Source: Duganella sacchari
GTDB taxonomy: Bacteria; Pseudomonadota; Gammaproteobacteria; Burkholderiales; Burkholderiaceae_D
Direction of reading: 5' to 3'
Length of the DNA: 64,000 bases
NCBI RefSeq assembly: GCF_900143065.1
Contig: NZ_FRCX01000018.1
Location: forward strand, 1 to 64,000
Shown here: positions 32,675-42,382 of the stretch, piece by piece
How positions within the stretch are numbered: position 1 is the stretch's first letter
Layout of the letters: each line of letters starts with the position of its first letter
Notes under the pieces: generated by a model
The model's database searches: none
What the model was told of the DNA's origin: nothing
The model's input: the letters and a program-made list of their open reading frames with translations, nothing else
Position numbers and translations under genes: made by a program

Positions 32675-33649
32675 ATGGTCAAGGCAATCCGCATGCAGCG
32701 CGTGGGCGGTCCGGAAGTGATGGAACTGGTGGACGTCGACCTGCCGCCACCCGGCCCCGGCGAAGTGCGGATGCGCCATGAAGCCATCGGCCTCAACTAC
32801 ATCGACGTCTACCACCGCACCGGCCTCTATCCGCAACCGATGCCCGGCGCGCTGGGCGTGGAGGGCGCTGGCGTGGTGGAAGAAGTGGGCGAGGGCGTTA
32901 CCCACCTCAAGGTCGGCGACCGCGTGGCCTATGGTGGCCGCCCGCTGGGCGCCTACTCGCAAGCGCGCAACATCCCCGCCGCGCAGCTGCTGGTGCTGCC
33001 CAAGCAAATTGAATTTGACACCGCCGCCGCGATGATGCTGCAAGGACTGACGGTGCAGTACCTGTTCCACCGCACCGTGCCGCTGAAAGCGGGCGACACT
33101 ATCCTGTTCCACGCGGCAGCGGGCGGCGTCGGCCTGATCGCCTGTCAATGGGCGCGCGTGATGGGCGTGAACCTGATCGGCACCGTCGGCTCGGAAGAGA
33201 AAGCCGCGCTGGCCATCGAAAACGGCGCCAGCCACGTCATCAACTACAACCAGGAAAATTTCACCGAGCGCGTGAAGGAACTCACCGACGGCAAAGGCGT
33301 GAGCGTGGTGTACGACTCGATCGGCAAAGACACCTTCATCGGCTCGCTGGACTGTTTGCAGCCGCTGGGCATGATGGTCAGCTTTGGCAATGCATCCGGC
33401 CCCGTGCTGCCGTTTGGCTTGAATGAACTGGCCAGCCGCGGCTCGCTGTTCGTCACCCGCCCATCGCTGATGGCTTACACCGCCAAACGTGAAGACCTGG
33501 AAGCCTCGGCCCGTTCGCTGTTCGGCGTGGTCAGCAGCGGCGAAGTCAAAATCGACATCCGCCAGCGCTACGCCCTTGCCGACGTCCAGCAAGCCCACCG
33601 CGACCTGGAAGCGCGCAAGACCACCGGCTCCACCATCCTGCTGCCATGA
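32675..33649 (+). CDS. qor: NADPH:quinone oxidoreductase, zinc-free MDR family
   Basis: 324 residues. The N-terminal GroES-like domain (GLNYIDVYHRTGLYP, GVEGAGVVEEVGEGV) and Rossmann motif FHAAAGGVGLIACQWA match Qor/zeta-crystallin proteins. It lacks zinc-ligand Cys clusters. It reduces quinones or alpha,beta-unsaturated carbonyls with NADPH. Twelve bp after mgsA; its stop overlaps the next start (ATGA). Confidence 0.93.
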   Translation: MVKAIRMQRVGGPEVMELVDVDLPPPGPGEVRMRHEAIGLNYIDVYHRTGLYPQPMPGALGVEGAGVVEEVGEGVTHLKVGDRVAYGGRPLGAYSQARNIPAAQLLVLPKQIEFDTAAAMMLQGLTVQYLFHRTVPLKAGDTILFHAAAGGVGLIACQWARVMGVNLIGTVGSEEKAALAIENGASHVINYNQENFTERVKELTDGKGVSVVYDSIGKDTFIGSLDCLQPLGMMVSFGNASGPVLPFGLNELASRGSLFVTRPSLMAYTAKREDLEASARSLFGVVSSGEVKIDIRQRYALADVQQAHRDLEARKTTGSTILLP

Positions 33650-34101
33650 GCGAGCGCGTGGCGGAAGACGAAAGCGAAAACGGCGACCTGACCGACCTGC
33701 TGAGCGAAACCCGGATCCTGCTGCCGGGTGCGCAGATGCTGTCGGCCTTCCTCATCATCCTGCCATTCAACGGCGGCTTCGCCCAGATCGACCATACCGA
33801 AAAGCTGCTGTTCCTGGCCACCTTCTTTTTTTCGCTGACCAGCCTGGTGCTACTGAGCGCCCCGGCGATCCAGCACAGGCTGCTGCGGCCGTTAAAAGAC
33901 CGTGCCCGCTTCAAGCATGTCGCCACACGCCAGGTGGTGGCAGGCGCTTTCACGCTGGCCATCGCACTGGTGCTGGGAACGGAACTGGTGATATCGGAAG
34001 TGTTTGGCGCCACCGTCGGACTGATCATGGCAGCGCTGATGGCAAGCTTGATCCTCTGCGCCTGGTGGCTGCTGCCACTGTACCTCAAGCGCAGATTCTA
34101 A
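33646..34101 (+). CDS. DUF6328-type inner-membrane protein
   Basis: 151 residues. An acidic N-terminus (ERVAEDESENGDL) is followed by four hydrophobic helices: MLSAFLIILPF, LLFLATFFFSLTSLVLL, VVAGAFTLAIALVLG and VGLIMAALMASLILCAWWLL. LLSETRILLPGAQMLSAFL resembles DUF6328 proteins. No function known. Overlaps the quinone reductase gene by four bases; a perfect palindrome starts five bases after its stop. Confidence 0.75.
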   Translation: MSERVAEDESENGDLTDLLSETRILLPGAQMLSAFLIILPFNGGFAQIDHTEKLLFLATFFFSLTSLVLLSAPAIQHRLLRPLKDRARFKHVATRQVVAGAFTLAIALVLGTELVISEVFGATVGLIMAALMASLILCAWWLLPLYLKRRF

Positions 34102-34105
34102 AACC

Positions 34106-34196
34106 ATCCGGGGTCAGTTCTTGCAATCCAACACGGGCTCTGCCGTAGCGACGCTACGGCAGAGCCCGTGTTGGATTGCAAGAACTGACCCCGGAT
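34106..34196. repeat. Perfect 45-bp-arm palindrome, element 3 of the GGGGTCAG family
   Basis: Arms 34106-34150 and 34152-34196 are exact reverse complements around one base. Order: ATCC, GGGGTCAG, variable 14-bp TTCTTGCAATCCAA, CACGGGCTC, TG, CCGTAGC, G. The constant blocks match element 1 at 7908-7997, but the 14-bp segment is different and still perfectly mirrored. It fills the gap between convergent genes ending at 34101 and 34206. Confidence 0.92.
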
Positions 34197-34205
34197 TTCG
34201 GGATT

Positions 34206-34883
34206 TCAGCCCGCTTTAGGCGCAGCCTTGGTCTCGACCGTCTCGGTCTTCGGCTCGATGGTGATGTCGATGTTACGCGGCACGCCGTTCTGGCCAGGGA
34301 AGCCGGTGAACGCGCTTTGCACCAGCGCCGGCATCACGTGCGGCGTCGCTTGCACGGTGCTGGTGTTTTGCACCGTAACGTCATACAGCTTGCGGCCCGA
34401 GGTGTTGTTGATGGTCACGCGCAGCTGGCGCTGATACTGGTGCTTGACGCGCTCTTCCACATAGGTCGGGCCGAAACGCCATGGGTCGTAGTAGAACGGA
34501 CGATAGGCCCAGCGCGAATAACCCCAGCCATAGTAAGGCCGGCCAAAGCCGGGACCCCAGTACGGCCCCATGAACGGATCATCCGCCTGCAGCACGCGTA
34601 CCGGATGGTCGATCGTGAAGAACTTCATGCCAACGAGCAACTTCGGCTGCTGGTTATCGCTAACCTGGTGGAAGCCCAGCTTGCCCAGCTCATTGGCGAC
34701 CAGCACCTGGTAATTGCGGAATTCCAGCGTATCGTCGGCGCCCTGTGGCGCTTCAAACGCATAGGCTTTATCCTGGATGTCGGCCGGCCAGTCGTTGAAC
34801 GCGGTCACATTGCTATGGATGGTGGTGGCGCAGCCGCTCAACAGCATGACGGCGGCAGTCGCCAAAGTGGCGAGATATTTCAT
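34206..34883 (-). CDS. DUF4136-type lipoprotein
   Basis: 225 residues. Lipobox LLSGC at Cys18; Ser after the likely lipidated region suggests outer-membrane sorting. The middle has a Gly/Tyr/Trp-rich stretch (WGPGFGRPYYGWGYSRWAYRP) and the protein follows the DUF4136 pattern with AYAFEAPQG and ELGKLGFHQV. The C-terminus is extended by a charged tail (EPKTETVETKAAPKAG). Function unknown, envelope located. Confidence 0.82.
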   Translation of the reverse strand: MKYLATLATAAVMLLSGCATTIHSNVTAFNDWPADIQDKAYAFEAPQGADDTLEFRNYQVLVANELGKLGFHQVSDNQQPKLLVGMKFFTIDHPVRVLQADDPFMGPYWGPGFGRPYYGWGYSRWAYRPFYYDPWRFGPTYVEERVKHQYQRQLRVTINNTSGRKLYDVTVQNTSTVQATPHVMPALVQSAFTGFPGQNGVPRNIDITIEPKTETVETKAAPKAG

Positions 34884-35090
34884 GATGATGCCCTCTCAGG
34901 TAAGACGGTATTTCCAGAACTAAGTGTATGACGCACGTCTGGTGCTTGCTCGATTATTACAGAATGTTACCGCATCGTGGAAAGCAGCAACTTACAGCTA
35001 TGTAAGCTTTGGCAAGAATGACAATTTGCGCATCAGCCCGCACTGGTATTGGTAAAATAAGCCTTTGCCTCCGTCCTTACCGAGCCTCCA

Positions 35091-37733
35091 ATGCGCACAG
35101 ACAGCAGCCCAACGACGATTTTCCGCAAAGATTACACCCCTCCGGCCTACCTGGTGGACACCGTAGAACTGGGTTTCGACCTGGCGCCGGCGCGCACCAT
35201 CGTCGCCAACCGCATTACCCTGCGCCAGAACCCGGCGTCGAAGAGCCATGACATCGTGCTGCACGGCGAAGAAATCGAACTGGTCCAAGTGCGCCTCAAC
35301 GGCAAACTGCTGGGCAATGCCGACTACGACCTGAGCGCCTCCACGCTGACCATCCCCGATGCGCCCGCCGACGTGGTGCTGGAGATTGAAACCCTGTGCG
35401 CCCCGGTCGAGAACACCACGCTGTCCGGCCTGTACGTCTCGAACGGCAATTTCTTCACCCAGTGCGAGGCCGAAGGCTTCCGCCGCATCACCTTCTTCCC
35501 GGACCGCCCGGACGTGATGGCCAAGTACACCGTGATGCTGCGCGCCGACAAGGCTGCCTATCCGGTGCTGCTGTCCAACGGTAACCTCATCGAAGAAGGC
35601 GATCTGGACGATGGCCGCCACTACGCCAAGTGGGAAGACCCGTTCAAAAAGCCGTCCTACCTGTTCGCGTTGGTCGCGGCCAGGCTGGTCTGCCAGGAAG
35701 AGCAGTTCACGCTGGCCGATGGCCGCGAAGTGCTGCTGCAAGTGTGGGTGGAAGAGGGCAACCTCGACAAGACCGACTACGCCATGCAGTCGCTGAAGAA
35801 CTCCATCCGCTGGGACGAAGAACGCTTCGGCCTGGAGCTGGACCTGGACCGCTTCATGATCGTTGCCGTGGGCGACTTCAACATGGGCGCGATGGAAAAC
35901 AAGGGTCTGAACATCTTCAACACCAAGTTCGTGCTGGCCAATCCGCGTACCGCCACCGACATCGACTACGCCGGCATTGAAGCCGTGGTCGGCCACGAAT
36001 ACTTCCACAACTGGACCGGCAACCGCGTGACCTGCCGCGACTGGTTCCAGCTGTCGCTCAAAGAAGGCCTGACCGTATTCCGCGACCAGGAATTCAGCGC
36101 CGACATGATCGGCACCGACAGCGGCCGCGCCGTCACCCGCATCGACCAGGTACGCACGCTGCGCCAGGCCCAGTTCCCGGAAGACGCCGGCCCGATGTCG
36201 CATCCGGTACGCCCGGACTCCTTCGTCGAGATCAACAACTTCTACACCGTCACCGTGTACGAAAAAGGCGCTGAAGTCGTACGCATGTACCAGACCCTGC
36301 TGGGCCGCGACGGCTTCCGCAAAGGCATGGACCTGTACTTCGAACGCCACGACGGCCAGGCCGTTGAATGCGACGACTTCCGCGCCGCCATGGCTGACGC
36401 CAACCAGCGCGACCTGACCCAGTTCGAACGCTGGTACTCGCAAGCCGGCACGCCAGTCGTCAGCGCGCGCACGCGCTACGATGCCGTCAAACGCAACTTC
36501 GACATCATCCTGTCGCAGCGCGTGCAGGCCGACCAGCAGCCGTTCCACATTCCCGTTGCCGTCGGCCTGCTGGACGCCAACGGCAAGGACCTGCCACTGA
36601 CACTGGAAAACGGCAAGCATGCCAAAGGCGCCACCACCGTGGTGCTGGAACTGACCGAGCAAGAGCAGATCTTCCGCTTCCGTAACGTCGACGACCGTCC
36701 AACGCCATCCATCCTGCGCGACTTCTCGGCGCCGGTGATACTCGAATACGATTACACCGACGACGAACTGCTGCACCTGTTCAGCCATGACAGCGACCCG
36801 GTCAACCGCTGGGAAGCCGGCCAGCGCCTGGCGATGGAACGCCTGCTCAAGCTGACCGCGCAAGTGGCAGCCCATGGCGACGCCCACCTGAAACTGGACA
36901 ACACCTTCATCAACGCCATGCGCGCCGTGCTGACCGACGACACGCTGGACCCGGCCTTCCGCGAACTGGCGCTGATCCTGCCATCAGAAACCATCATCGC
37001 CGAGCAGATGGACGTGGTGGATCCGCAAGCCATCCACACCGCGCGCCAGTTCATGCGCCGCACCATCGGCGCCGCCTTGAAGACCGAACTGCTGGCGCAA
37101 TACCACGCCAACCAGACGCCAGGCGACTACAGCCCGGATGCCCTGTCGGCCGGCAAGCGCGCGCTGAAAAACCTGTGCCTGTCCTACCTGATGGTGGCGC
37201 CGGAACTGGCCGAACTCAAACTCGCCCAGCAGCAGTTTGAAAACGCCACCAACATGACCGACCGCTCGGCCGCACTGGTCGCCATGATCCACAGCGGCGC
37301 CGAAGCAGGCCCGTACCTGAAGGCGTTCTACAACGACTTCGACAACGAAGCACTGGTCATCGACAAATGGTTCGCCATGCAGGCATCCGCCCCCACCACC
37401 AACGTGGCTGCGATCCGTAAGCTGATGGAGCACCCAGCCTTCACGCTGAAAACGCCGAACCGCGCACGTTCGCTGATCTTCAACTTCACCGGCGCCAACC
37501 CGTCGCAATTCCATGCGGCCGATGGTAGCGCATATGAATTCTGGGCCGAATACGTGATCAAGCTCGATGCGATCAACCCGCAAGTGGCAGCCCGCCTGGC
37601 GCGCGCCATGGACCGCTGGCGCCGTTACGCGCCGGCGCTGCAGGCCAAGATGAAACAGGCCTTGGAAAAAGTCGCCGCCCGCAAGCTGTCGAACGACGTG
37701 TCGGAAGTGATCACCAAGGCACTGGCCAACTAA
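35091..37733 (+). CDS. pepN: Aminopeptidase N
   Basis: 880 residues, the normal length. M1 metallopeptidase with substrate motif GAMENKG, zinc site H302-E303-x-x-H306 plus E325 (HEYFHNW ... SLKEGLT). It trims N-terminal residues from cytoplasmic peptides. No signal peptide. fbp follows after 22 bp. Confidence 0.97.
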   Translation: MRTDSSPTTIFRKDYTPPAYLVDTVELGFDLAPARTIVANRITLRQNPASKSHDIVLHGEEIELVQVRLNGKLLGNADYDLSASTLTIPDAPADVVLEIETLCAPVENTTLSGLYVSNGNFFTQCEAEGFRRITFFPDRPDVMAKYTVMLRADKAAYPVLLSNGNLIEEGDLDDGRHYAKWEDPFKKPSYLFALVAARLVCQEEQFTLADGREVLLQVWVEEGNLDKTDYAMQSLKNSIRWDEERFGLELDLDRFMIVAVGDFNMGAMENKGLNIFNTKFVLANPRTATDIDYAGIEAVVGHEYFHNWTGNRVTCRDWFQLSLKEGLTVFRDQEFSADMIGTDSGRAVTRIDQVRTLRQAQFPEDAGPMSHPVRPDSFVEINNFYTVTVYEKGAEVVRMYQTLLGRDGFRKGMDLYFERHDGQAVECDDFRAAMADANQRDLTQFERWYSQAGTPVVSARTRYDAVKRNFDIILSQRVQADQQPFHIPVAVGLLDANGKDLPLTLENGKHAKGATTVVLELTEQEQIFRFRNVDDRPTPSILRDFSAPVILEYDYTDDELLHLFSHDSDPVNRWEAGQRLAMERLLKLTAQVAAHGDAHLKLDNTFINAMRAVLTDDTLDPAFRELALILPSETIIAEQMDVVDPQAIHTARQFMRRTIGAALKTELLAQYHANQTPGDYSPDALSAGKRALKNLCLSYLMVAPELAELKLAQQQFENATNMTDRSAALVAMIHSGAEAGPYLKAFYNDFDNEALVIDKWFAMQASAPTTNVAAIRKLMEHPAFTLKTPNRARSLIFNFTGANPSQFHAADGSAYEFWAEYVIKLDAINPQVAARLARAMDRWRRYAPALQAKMKQALEKVAARKLSNDVSEVITKALAN

Positions 37734-37755
37734 TTACAATCAACCAAGGGTACAC

Positions 37756-38760
37756 ATGAAACGAGTCAGCCTCACACAATATCTGGTGGAAGAGCAGCGC
37801 CTCCACAACTCGATCCCGGCCGAACTGCGCCTGCTGATCGAAGTGGTGGCACGCGCCTGCAAAACCATCAGTCACTCGGTCGGCAAAGGCGCGCTGGGCG
37901 AAGTGCTCGGCTCCGCCGACACCGAAAACATCCAGGGCGAAGTGCAGAAGAAACTGGACATCATCTCCAACGAAATTCTGCTCGAGGCCAACGAGTGGGG
38001 CGGCCACCTGGCAGCGATGGCATCGGAAGAAATGGAATCCATCCACCCGATTCCAAACCGCTATCCAAAAGGCGAATACATGCTGCTGTTCGACCCACTG
38101 GACGGCTCCTCCAACATCGACGTCAACGTCTCCATCGGCACCATCTTCTCCGTGCTGAAAGCACCGGAAGGCATGGATCAGCCGACCGAAGCAGACTTCA
38201 TGCAGGCAGGCTCCAAACAGGTCGCCGCCGGCTACGCCGTGTACGGCCCGCAGACCATGCTGGTGCTCACCACCGGCAATGGCGTCAACTGCTTCACGCT
38301 GGACCGCGAGATGGGTTCGTGGGTACTCACCCAGCGCGACATGCAGATCCCGGCGAAGACCAAGGAATTCGCCATCAACATGTCCAACCAGCGCCACTGG
38401 CACCCACCGGTGCAGCGCTACATCAGCGAACTGCTGGCCGGCGACACCGGCCCACGCGCCACCAACTTCAACATGCGCTGGATCGCCTCGATGGTCGCCG
38501 ACGTGCACCGCATCCTGAACCGCGGCGGCATCTTCATGTACCCGGCCGACCTGCGCGACACCTCCGTGCCAGGCAAACTGCGCCTGATGTACGAAGCCAA
38601 CCCGATGGCCTTCATCGTCGAACAGGCAGGCGGCGCGGCCACCGACGGCAAACAGCGCATCATGGACATCCAGCCGACCAAACTGCACCAGCGCGTGCCG
38701 GTGTTCCTGGGCTCGCGTGATGAGGTAGCCGTGGTCACCAGCTACCATCAAGAGGGCTGA
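37756..38760 (+). CDS. fbp: Class I fructose-1,6-bisphosphatase
   Basis: 334 residues, full length. Metal-binding motif [20 protein letters not shown], a Glu-rich [10 protein letters not shown] segment and the C-terminal [19 protein letters not shown] are diagnostic. It dephosphorylates fructose-1,6-bisphosphate in gluconeogenesis, complementing the glyoxylate shunt enzyme AceA in this window for growth on two-carbon substrates. Probably in one unit with pepN. Confidence 0.97.
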   Translation: MKRVSLTQYLVEEQRLHNSIPAELRLLIEVVARACKTISHSVGKGALGEVLGSADTENIQGEVQKKLDIISNEILLEANEWGGHLAAMASEEMESIHPIPNRYPKGEYMLLFDPLDGSSNIDVNVSIGTIFSVLKAPEGMDQPTEADFMQAGSKQVAAGYAVYGPQTMLVLTTGNGVNCFTLDREMGSWVLTQRDMQIPAKTKEFAINMSNQRHWHPPVQRYISELLAGDTGPRATNFNMRWIASMVADVHRILNRGGIFMYPADLRDTSVPGKLRLMYEANPMAFIVEQAGGAATDGKQRIMDIQPTKLHQRVPVFLGSRDEVAVVTSYHQEG

Positions 38761-38866
38761 AAAGCTTAAAAACCGCAGAAAGCAATGCCATTTTTGCACG
38801 CTAGACTGAAAATAATGGTTTTGGGACTAGCGTGCGAGGATGGGCTTTGTTAGAATGCGGGTCGTC

Positions 38867-38942
38867 GCCGCTTTAGCTCAGTTGGTAGAGCAGTTCATTC
38901 GTAATGAAAAGGTCGCCAGTTCGATTCCGGCAAGCGGCACCA
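38867..38942 (+). tRNA. tRNA-Thr (anticodon CGT)
   Basis: 76 nt with encoded CCA. Acceptor stem GCCGCTT / AAGCGGC, D stem GCTC/GAGC with AGTTGGTA loop, anticodon arm TTCAT-TCGTAAT-GAA presenting CGT, and TTCGATT in the T loop. The T stem has one A-C mismatch. A TAGAAT -10-like hexamer lies about 10 bp upstream. The accessory patch after it suggests it may have served as an integration target, but no duplicated 3' end was seen. Confidence 0.95.
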
Positions 38943-38975
38943 GAACACAGCAGTAAAATGCTTCAAGAAGTCGGA

Positions 38976-39010
38976 AAACCCGCTCCTGTCATAGGGAAGC
39001 GGGTTTTTTT
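38976..39010 (+). terminator. Intrinsic terminator after tRNA-Thr
   Basis: AACCCGCT / AGCGGGTT stem with a 13-nt loop and a run of seven T residues, about 35 nt after the tRNA. Confidence 0.88.
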
Positions 39011-39145
39011 ATCTTCTATATCCGTCGGCGTACCATGAAATCTCCGACAAATGAGGACAAAATTGGCGTCAGGTTGACCTGCTCAATGCTGCGAATTGGA
39101 AGTGTGTTGTTAGAGAAATATAGCTCAGACTGACGTCAAGCTTCA

Positions 39146-39385
39146 TCAAACTCTGCCATTTGTTAGAGCAACTTTCCAGCGCCGTTCAAGGGCTTCAATA
39201 CTTGGCCAATTGGTCGGGTCAGTGGGCATGGTAAGTGCTTTGCCATGCAGGTTTGCATAGCTTGACTGGCGTAGCGGTGGGGCTAAGACGACAGTAAGTG
39301 TTTCCGGGCAAATCGACAACAAGCCCAAGTCGAAAAGCGTATGAATGTCCGCCCTAAGAAGGATGAGATATCGCGAATGCCTTGG
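39146..39385 (-). pseudogene. C-terminal remnant of an HNH endonuclease
   Basis: An open frame of 79 codons with no valid upstream start; an in-frame TAG lies at 39386-39388. It reads [20 protein letters not shown], then [25 protein letters not shown] and PS-x-EALERRW. This matches the C-terminal part I know from restriction-type HNH endonucleases (the [11 protein letters not shown]-x-ID and L-x-G-K/R-x-L-x-x-P blocks). The catalytic HNH region, which would lie upstream, is missing. It is the trace of a nuclease-bearing element near tRNA-Thr. Confidence 0.65.
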
Positions 39386-39461
39386 CTAAATCGCTTCCCA
39401 CCGCCTTGGCCTTCACCATGCCCCAAATGAATTAGGCTTCCCTCCAGTTAAATGGCGGGAT

Positions 39462-39863
39462 TTGCCGACCAAGGAAATCAATTCGGAAGATCGTTATAAA
39501 AATGGGTATGACGCGACCTATTACATCGTCTTTGAAGGAAAGGAGTTTGGCTATGCGGAGAAAGGAGAGTCAAAAGCCATTCTTTATGATCGCAACATTT
39601 ATCCGATCAAGTTGGCTCAGGCGCTTCCTGGATTTGAGATAAGGCCTACGGAACTGGATCCCTTTTCAGCACAGTGGGGGATAGTCACCGATGCCGGCCT
39701 TCGCTATCTTTGCGTCAGCTTTCCTTTTGGTGTTTTGGGCCAAAGCGGAAGTTTTCAGACGAACAGAAGCGCGTACTTGATGCCGCTTGGCAGCGAACAT
39801 CGGCAGAGAGCTCTCTTCTACGCGACCGGAAACATTGGTTCTCTTTATCCCAAGGATCGGTAA
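39462..39863 (+). CDS. Hypothetical protein, possibly 5'-truncated
   Basis: 133 residues from TTG 39462; the frame is open back to 39390 (LGFPPVKWRDLP...) but has no ATG. The sequence has normal protein character: YDATYYIVFEGKEFGYAEKG, then LRYLCVSFPFGVLGQSGSF and FYATG near the end. No family recognised and no membrane segment. Lack of a good start or ribosome site and the neighbouring HNH remnant suggest a fragment of a transferred gene. Composition is more AT-rich than its neighbours. Confidence 0.45.
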   Translation: MPTKEINSEDRYKNGYDATYYIVFEGKEFGYAEKGESKAILYDRNIYPIKLAQALPGFEIRPTELDPFSAQWGIVTDAGLRYLCVSFPFGVLGQSGSFQTNRSAYLMPLGSEHRQRALFYATGNIGSLYPKDR

Positions 39864-39942
39864 CTGGAATCGGGCCGGCCAAGGTACAAAAATAGATCAT
39901 TAAGCGCGCGGTATCGTAAAAAAATAATGGCGCTCAGGTGTT

Positions 39943-39980
39943 ACGTTGGCCCGTCCATCAGACGATGGCCGGGCCAACGT
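39943..39980 (-). terminator. Hairpin downstream of the DUF4142 gene
   Basis: ACGTTGGCCCG / CGGGCCAACGT, an 11-bp stem with a 16-nt loop, directly after the stop of the minus-strand DUF4142 gene. A T-run on the minus strand appears only about 25 nt later, so it is an imperfect intrinsic terminator. Confidence 0.6.
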
Positions 39981-39986
39981 ATCCAA

Positions 39987-40499
39987 TTATTGAAGCTTGG
40001 CGTTGAGCTTCTTGGCCATCTCTTCATGGTGGCCAACGGTGGGCTCCAGCTTGCTTGCCAGCGCCTTCACGTCCGCATCTTTCGCATTCGCGATATCCTT
40101 TTTCAGCGCGGCGTGCACTTTGGTGTGATCGGCTACGCCTGCTTTGCTGACATATTGCTTGTCGAATGCTGCGCCGGACAGTTTTTGTAACTCGTCCGCC
40201 ATCTTCTTGTGCTCGGCATCCGTGTCGGATGGTAGCGTGATGTTCTTTGCGGCCGCGACTTTTTTGGTTTCATCCAGACCTTTGCTGTGGTCGTCAATCA
40301 TCATCTGGGCAAATGCTTTGACGTCGGCATTGCTGCTTTTATCGAGTGCGATCTTACCGGCGGCGACTTCGGCGATGTTTGCCTGGGCGATTGCGACCAG
40401 GCGGTCGGCATCGGCTTTGGCGATGGTGGTTTGTGCGGACGCGACATTGGCGATGGCGAAGCTGGTGGCCAGAATGGCGTATAGGCGAGTGCGGTGCAT
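39987..40499 (-). CDS. DUF4142 exported protein
   Basis: 170 residues from ATG 40499 with GGAG nine bases upstream; signal peptide MHRTRLYAILATSFAIANVASA. The mature part is a ferritin-like helical bundle of the DUF4142 type: DADRLVAIAQANIAEVAAGKIAL, ADVKAFAQMMIDDHSKG, HTKVHAALKKDI. Members are periplasmic, with no settled function and occasional links to stress. Stands alone. Confidence 0.85.
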   Translation of the reverse strand: MHRTRLYAILATSFAIANVASAQTTIAKADADRLVAIAQANIAEVAAGKIALDKSSNADVKAFAQMMIDDHSKGLDETKKVAAAKNITLPSDTDAEHKKMADELQKLSGAAFDKQYVSKAGVADHTKVHAALKKDIANAKDADVKALASKLEPTVGHHEEMAKKLNAKLQ

Positions 40500-40639
40500 G
40501 AGGTTCTCCAGTGTGAGCAGGAATAGCCGTAAGAAATAAAAACTGCACATTAACGGCAAGGCTTTAATGTGCAGTCATCTTTCTTCGTTTCCTGCCGACA
40601 GACTGTGCGGCACTTCGCTTACTGCGAAAGCGAGACAGG

Positions 40640-41848
40640 TCAGAACGGCCGCGCTTCGATGCGCCGTTCGACAAAATCGGCTGTCCGGCAACGATAGGTG
40701 AAGGTGGTTGCTGTGGCAGAGGAGGCCACTTCAAGTGTGCCGCCGTGCGACACGGCGATTTCTGATGCGATGAACAGGCCCAGTCCCAGTCCTTCGCTGA
40801 CGTTGGCCGTAGTGGACTTCCAAAACGGTTTAAATAGTTTAGCTTGTATGTCTTCTGGTATCGCTGTTCCGCTATTGGTAATGGCCAGTTCGAAAATACC
40901 GTTCGCTATCTTTGCGTTCACATACACCGGCGCAGCCTGGTTGCCGTGAACAATCGCATTTTTCAACAGATTGGATAACAGTTGCACCATGCGTTGGCCG
41001 TCACACAGCAGGCTGATGTCGGCAGGGATGTCTGAGACGATTTCGTGGCCAGGATAGACCCCGCGCAATTCCTCGACCGCCTGGTAGAGGAACTCCGCCA
41101 CGCTTTTTTCATGGCGGATATTGAGGGAGATGCCGCCGCCCATCCTTCCGCGGGTAAAGTCGGTGACATCGTCGATGAGCGCGGCAATGCGCTGTACACT
41201 GCGCTGCATGATCGCTAACAATGGGGCAATCGCTGGCGGTGCTTGCTGCTTCAAAATCTCGGTGCCATTGCTGATGGTGCTGAGCGGGGTGCGGATGTCG
41301 TGCCCCAGCATGGCGATGAATTGCTCACGCAGTTTTGAGGTTTCCTTCTCATCGCTCAGGGCAGTCTGTGTCGTTCGCATGGCGCTCTCTGCGGCGAGTT
41401 GGCGGCTGATGAGTTCGGCGAACAAGGATAAGGTCTTGGTCGTCGAGCTTTGCGTCAGCTCTGCCTTGTTCGGGTCGAGCCCGCATAAGGTACCGAAGTA
41501 CTCGCCGCTGGGCCTGTGGAGTGGAATCGAAAAATAACTCTGGAATCCGTAAATCCGTGGTGTCTTATGGTCGCAGTATTGCGCGCTATCCCGCACCGAA
41601 TCGATAATGATGGCGGCATTGGTATCCCGGACTTCTTCGCACAGCGTGGTGGTGACGTCCAGCGCATCGCCCACTTTGAGTCCGAAGCCGAGTTTGTCTA
41701 ACACGGCACACGTATGCCAGGAGTTAGCGGTGACTCGGGCCACGCACACAAAACCCAGGCCGGTGATTTCTGAAACAGCCTCGAGAATGGTCGGCACAGC
41801 AGCGATCTTTTCGACTGCAGCAATATCTTTTTCAAGTGACAGGGTCAT
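40640..41848 (-). CDS. Soluble GAF-domain sensor histidine kinase
   Basis: 402 residues without membrane helices. An N-terminal GAF domain (about 20-160, FVCVARVTANSWHTCAVLD ... PLHRPSGEYFGTLCGLDP) is followed by HisKA with FIAMLGHDIRTPLSTI and a HATPase domain (NLLKNAIVHGN, LGLGLFIASEIAVSHGGTLEV). A cytoplasmic sensor; ligand unknown. No adjacent response regulator, so an orphan kinase. Similar kinases act in light or redox networks, but nothing here proves it. Confidence 0.9.
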   Translation of the reverse strand: MTLSLEKDIAAVEKIAAVPTILEAVSEITGLGFVCVARVTANSWHTCAVLDKLGFGLKVGDALDVTTTLCEEVRDTNAAIIIDSVRDSAQYCDHKTPRIYGFQSYFSIPLHRPSGEYFGTLCGLDPNKAELTQSSTTKTLSLFAELISRQLAAESAMRTTQTALSDEKETSKLREQFIAMLGHDIRTPLSTISNGTEILKQQAPPAIAPLLAIMQRSVQRIAALIDDVTDFTRGRMGGGISLNIRHEKSVAEFLYQAVEELRGVYPGHEIVSDIPADISLLCDGQRMVQLLSNLLKNAIVHGNQAAPVYVNAKIANGIFELAITNSGTAIPEDIQAKLFKPFWKSTTANVSEGLGLGLFIASEIAVSHGGTLEVASSATATTFTYRCRTADFVERRIEARPF

Positions 41849-42082
41849 CGGATTCTTTCTGCCGTTGGGTTACCCCAAGTAGTGTCCAGGCTTCTGGGAG
41901 TGGGGGGCATGGTGCGGCCATGGGAGGCAACGCGATAGTGTACATCACAAGCCAGTCGTACCACTCCACCAGCGAGGGCCTTGCTCCGATATAAAATAAA
42001 TTCTTTCCACCATGTGTGAACTGACGTACTGAGGAATGCCCGCAGCCCGCCGATAATAAGGGTTTATACAGCGGGGCAGCCT
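41849..42082. other. Intergenic region, no gene seen
   Basis: Between the orphan kinase and the first tiny-protein gene. It holds an AT-rich stretch at 41988-42005 that may carry a promoter; otherwise nothing recognisable. Confidence 0.3.
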
Positions 42083-42349
42083 ATGAATGCGAACCTCATC
42101 CCTGAGCGGAACGCAGGCGAACCCGATCGGCGTCACGATGGTCCGGTTGAAACGATCGATGCAGCGGTGGTGCTGGCGTCAGTTGATGGCGTCGGACCCG
42201 CTCTGGATTACATGTCCACCAACGGTATTCCTCACGCGACAGCGCTACGCGTCCTGGCTGGCCCGCTATATCACCGGCAGCCAGACATGCAAACCATCGG
42301 CACGGTTCTGGATCAGATTTCTGCGAAAAAGCGTGGCCGGGCGAGCTGA
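42083..42349 (+). CDS. Tiny protein with a YM-x-GIP-RVL motif, family member 1
   Basis: 88 residues. The C-terminal half contains YMSTNGIPHATALRVLAGP, which lines up without gaps with three other small proteins in this window (42383, 43233, 48672). The N-terminus is polar and unrelated. No signal or membrane segment. Possibly a small helical DNA- or protein-binding module; no Pfam family comes to mind. GGGG lies about 7 bases before the ATG. Confidence 0.6.
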   Translation: MNANLIPERNAGEPDRRHDGPVETIDAAVVLASVDGVGPALDYMSTNGIPHATALRVLAGPLYHRQPDMQTIGTVLDQISAKKRGRAS

Positions 42350-42382
42350 GCTCGCGCCGATAAGCGCCTTCTCACACCGGCT

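Noticed and set aside
31940-33598. 552-codon minus-strand frame opposite mgsA and the quinone reductase
   Set aside because: His/Gln-rich shadow of two well-conserved plus-strand genes.
34998-36887. 629-codon minus-strand frame opposite pepN
   Set aside because: Shadow of the M1 aminopeptidase gene; no domain pattern.
39674-39895. Alternative plus-strand frame (73 codons) overlapping the hypothetical ORF at 39462-39863
   Set aside because: It has no ribosome site, and the other frame keeps a more protein-like hydrophobic pattern (LRYLCVSFPFGVLG). A frameshift between them cannot be excluded.
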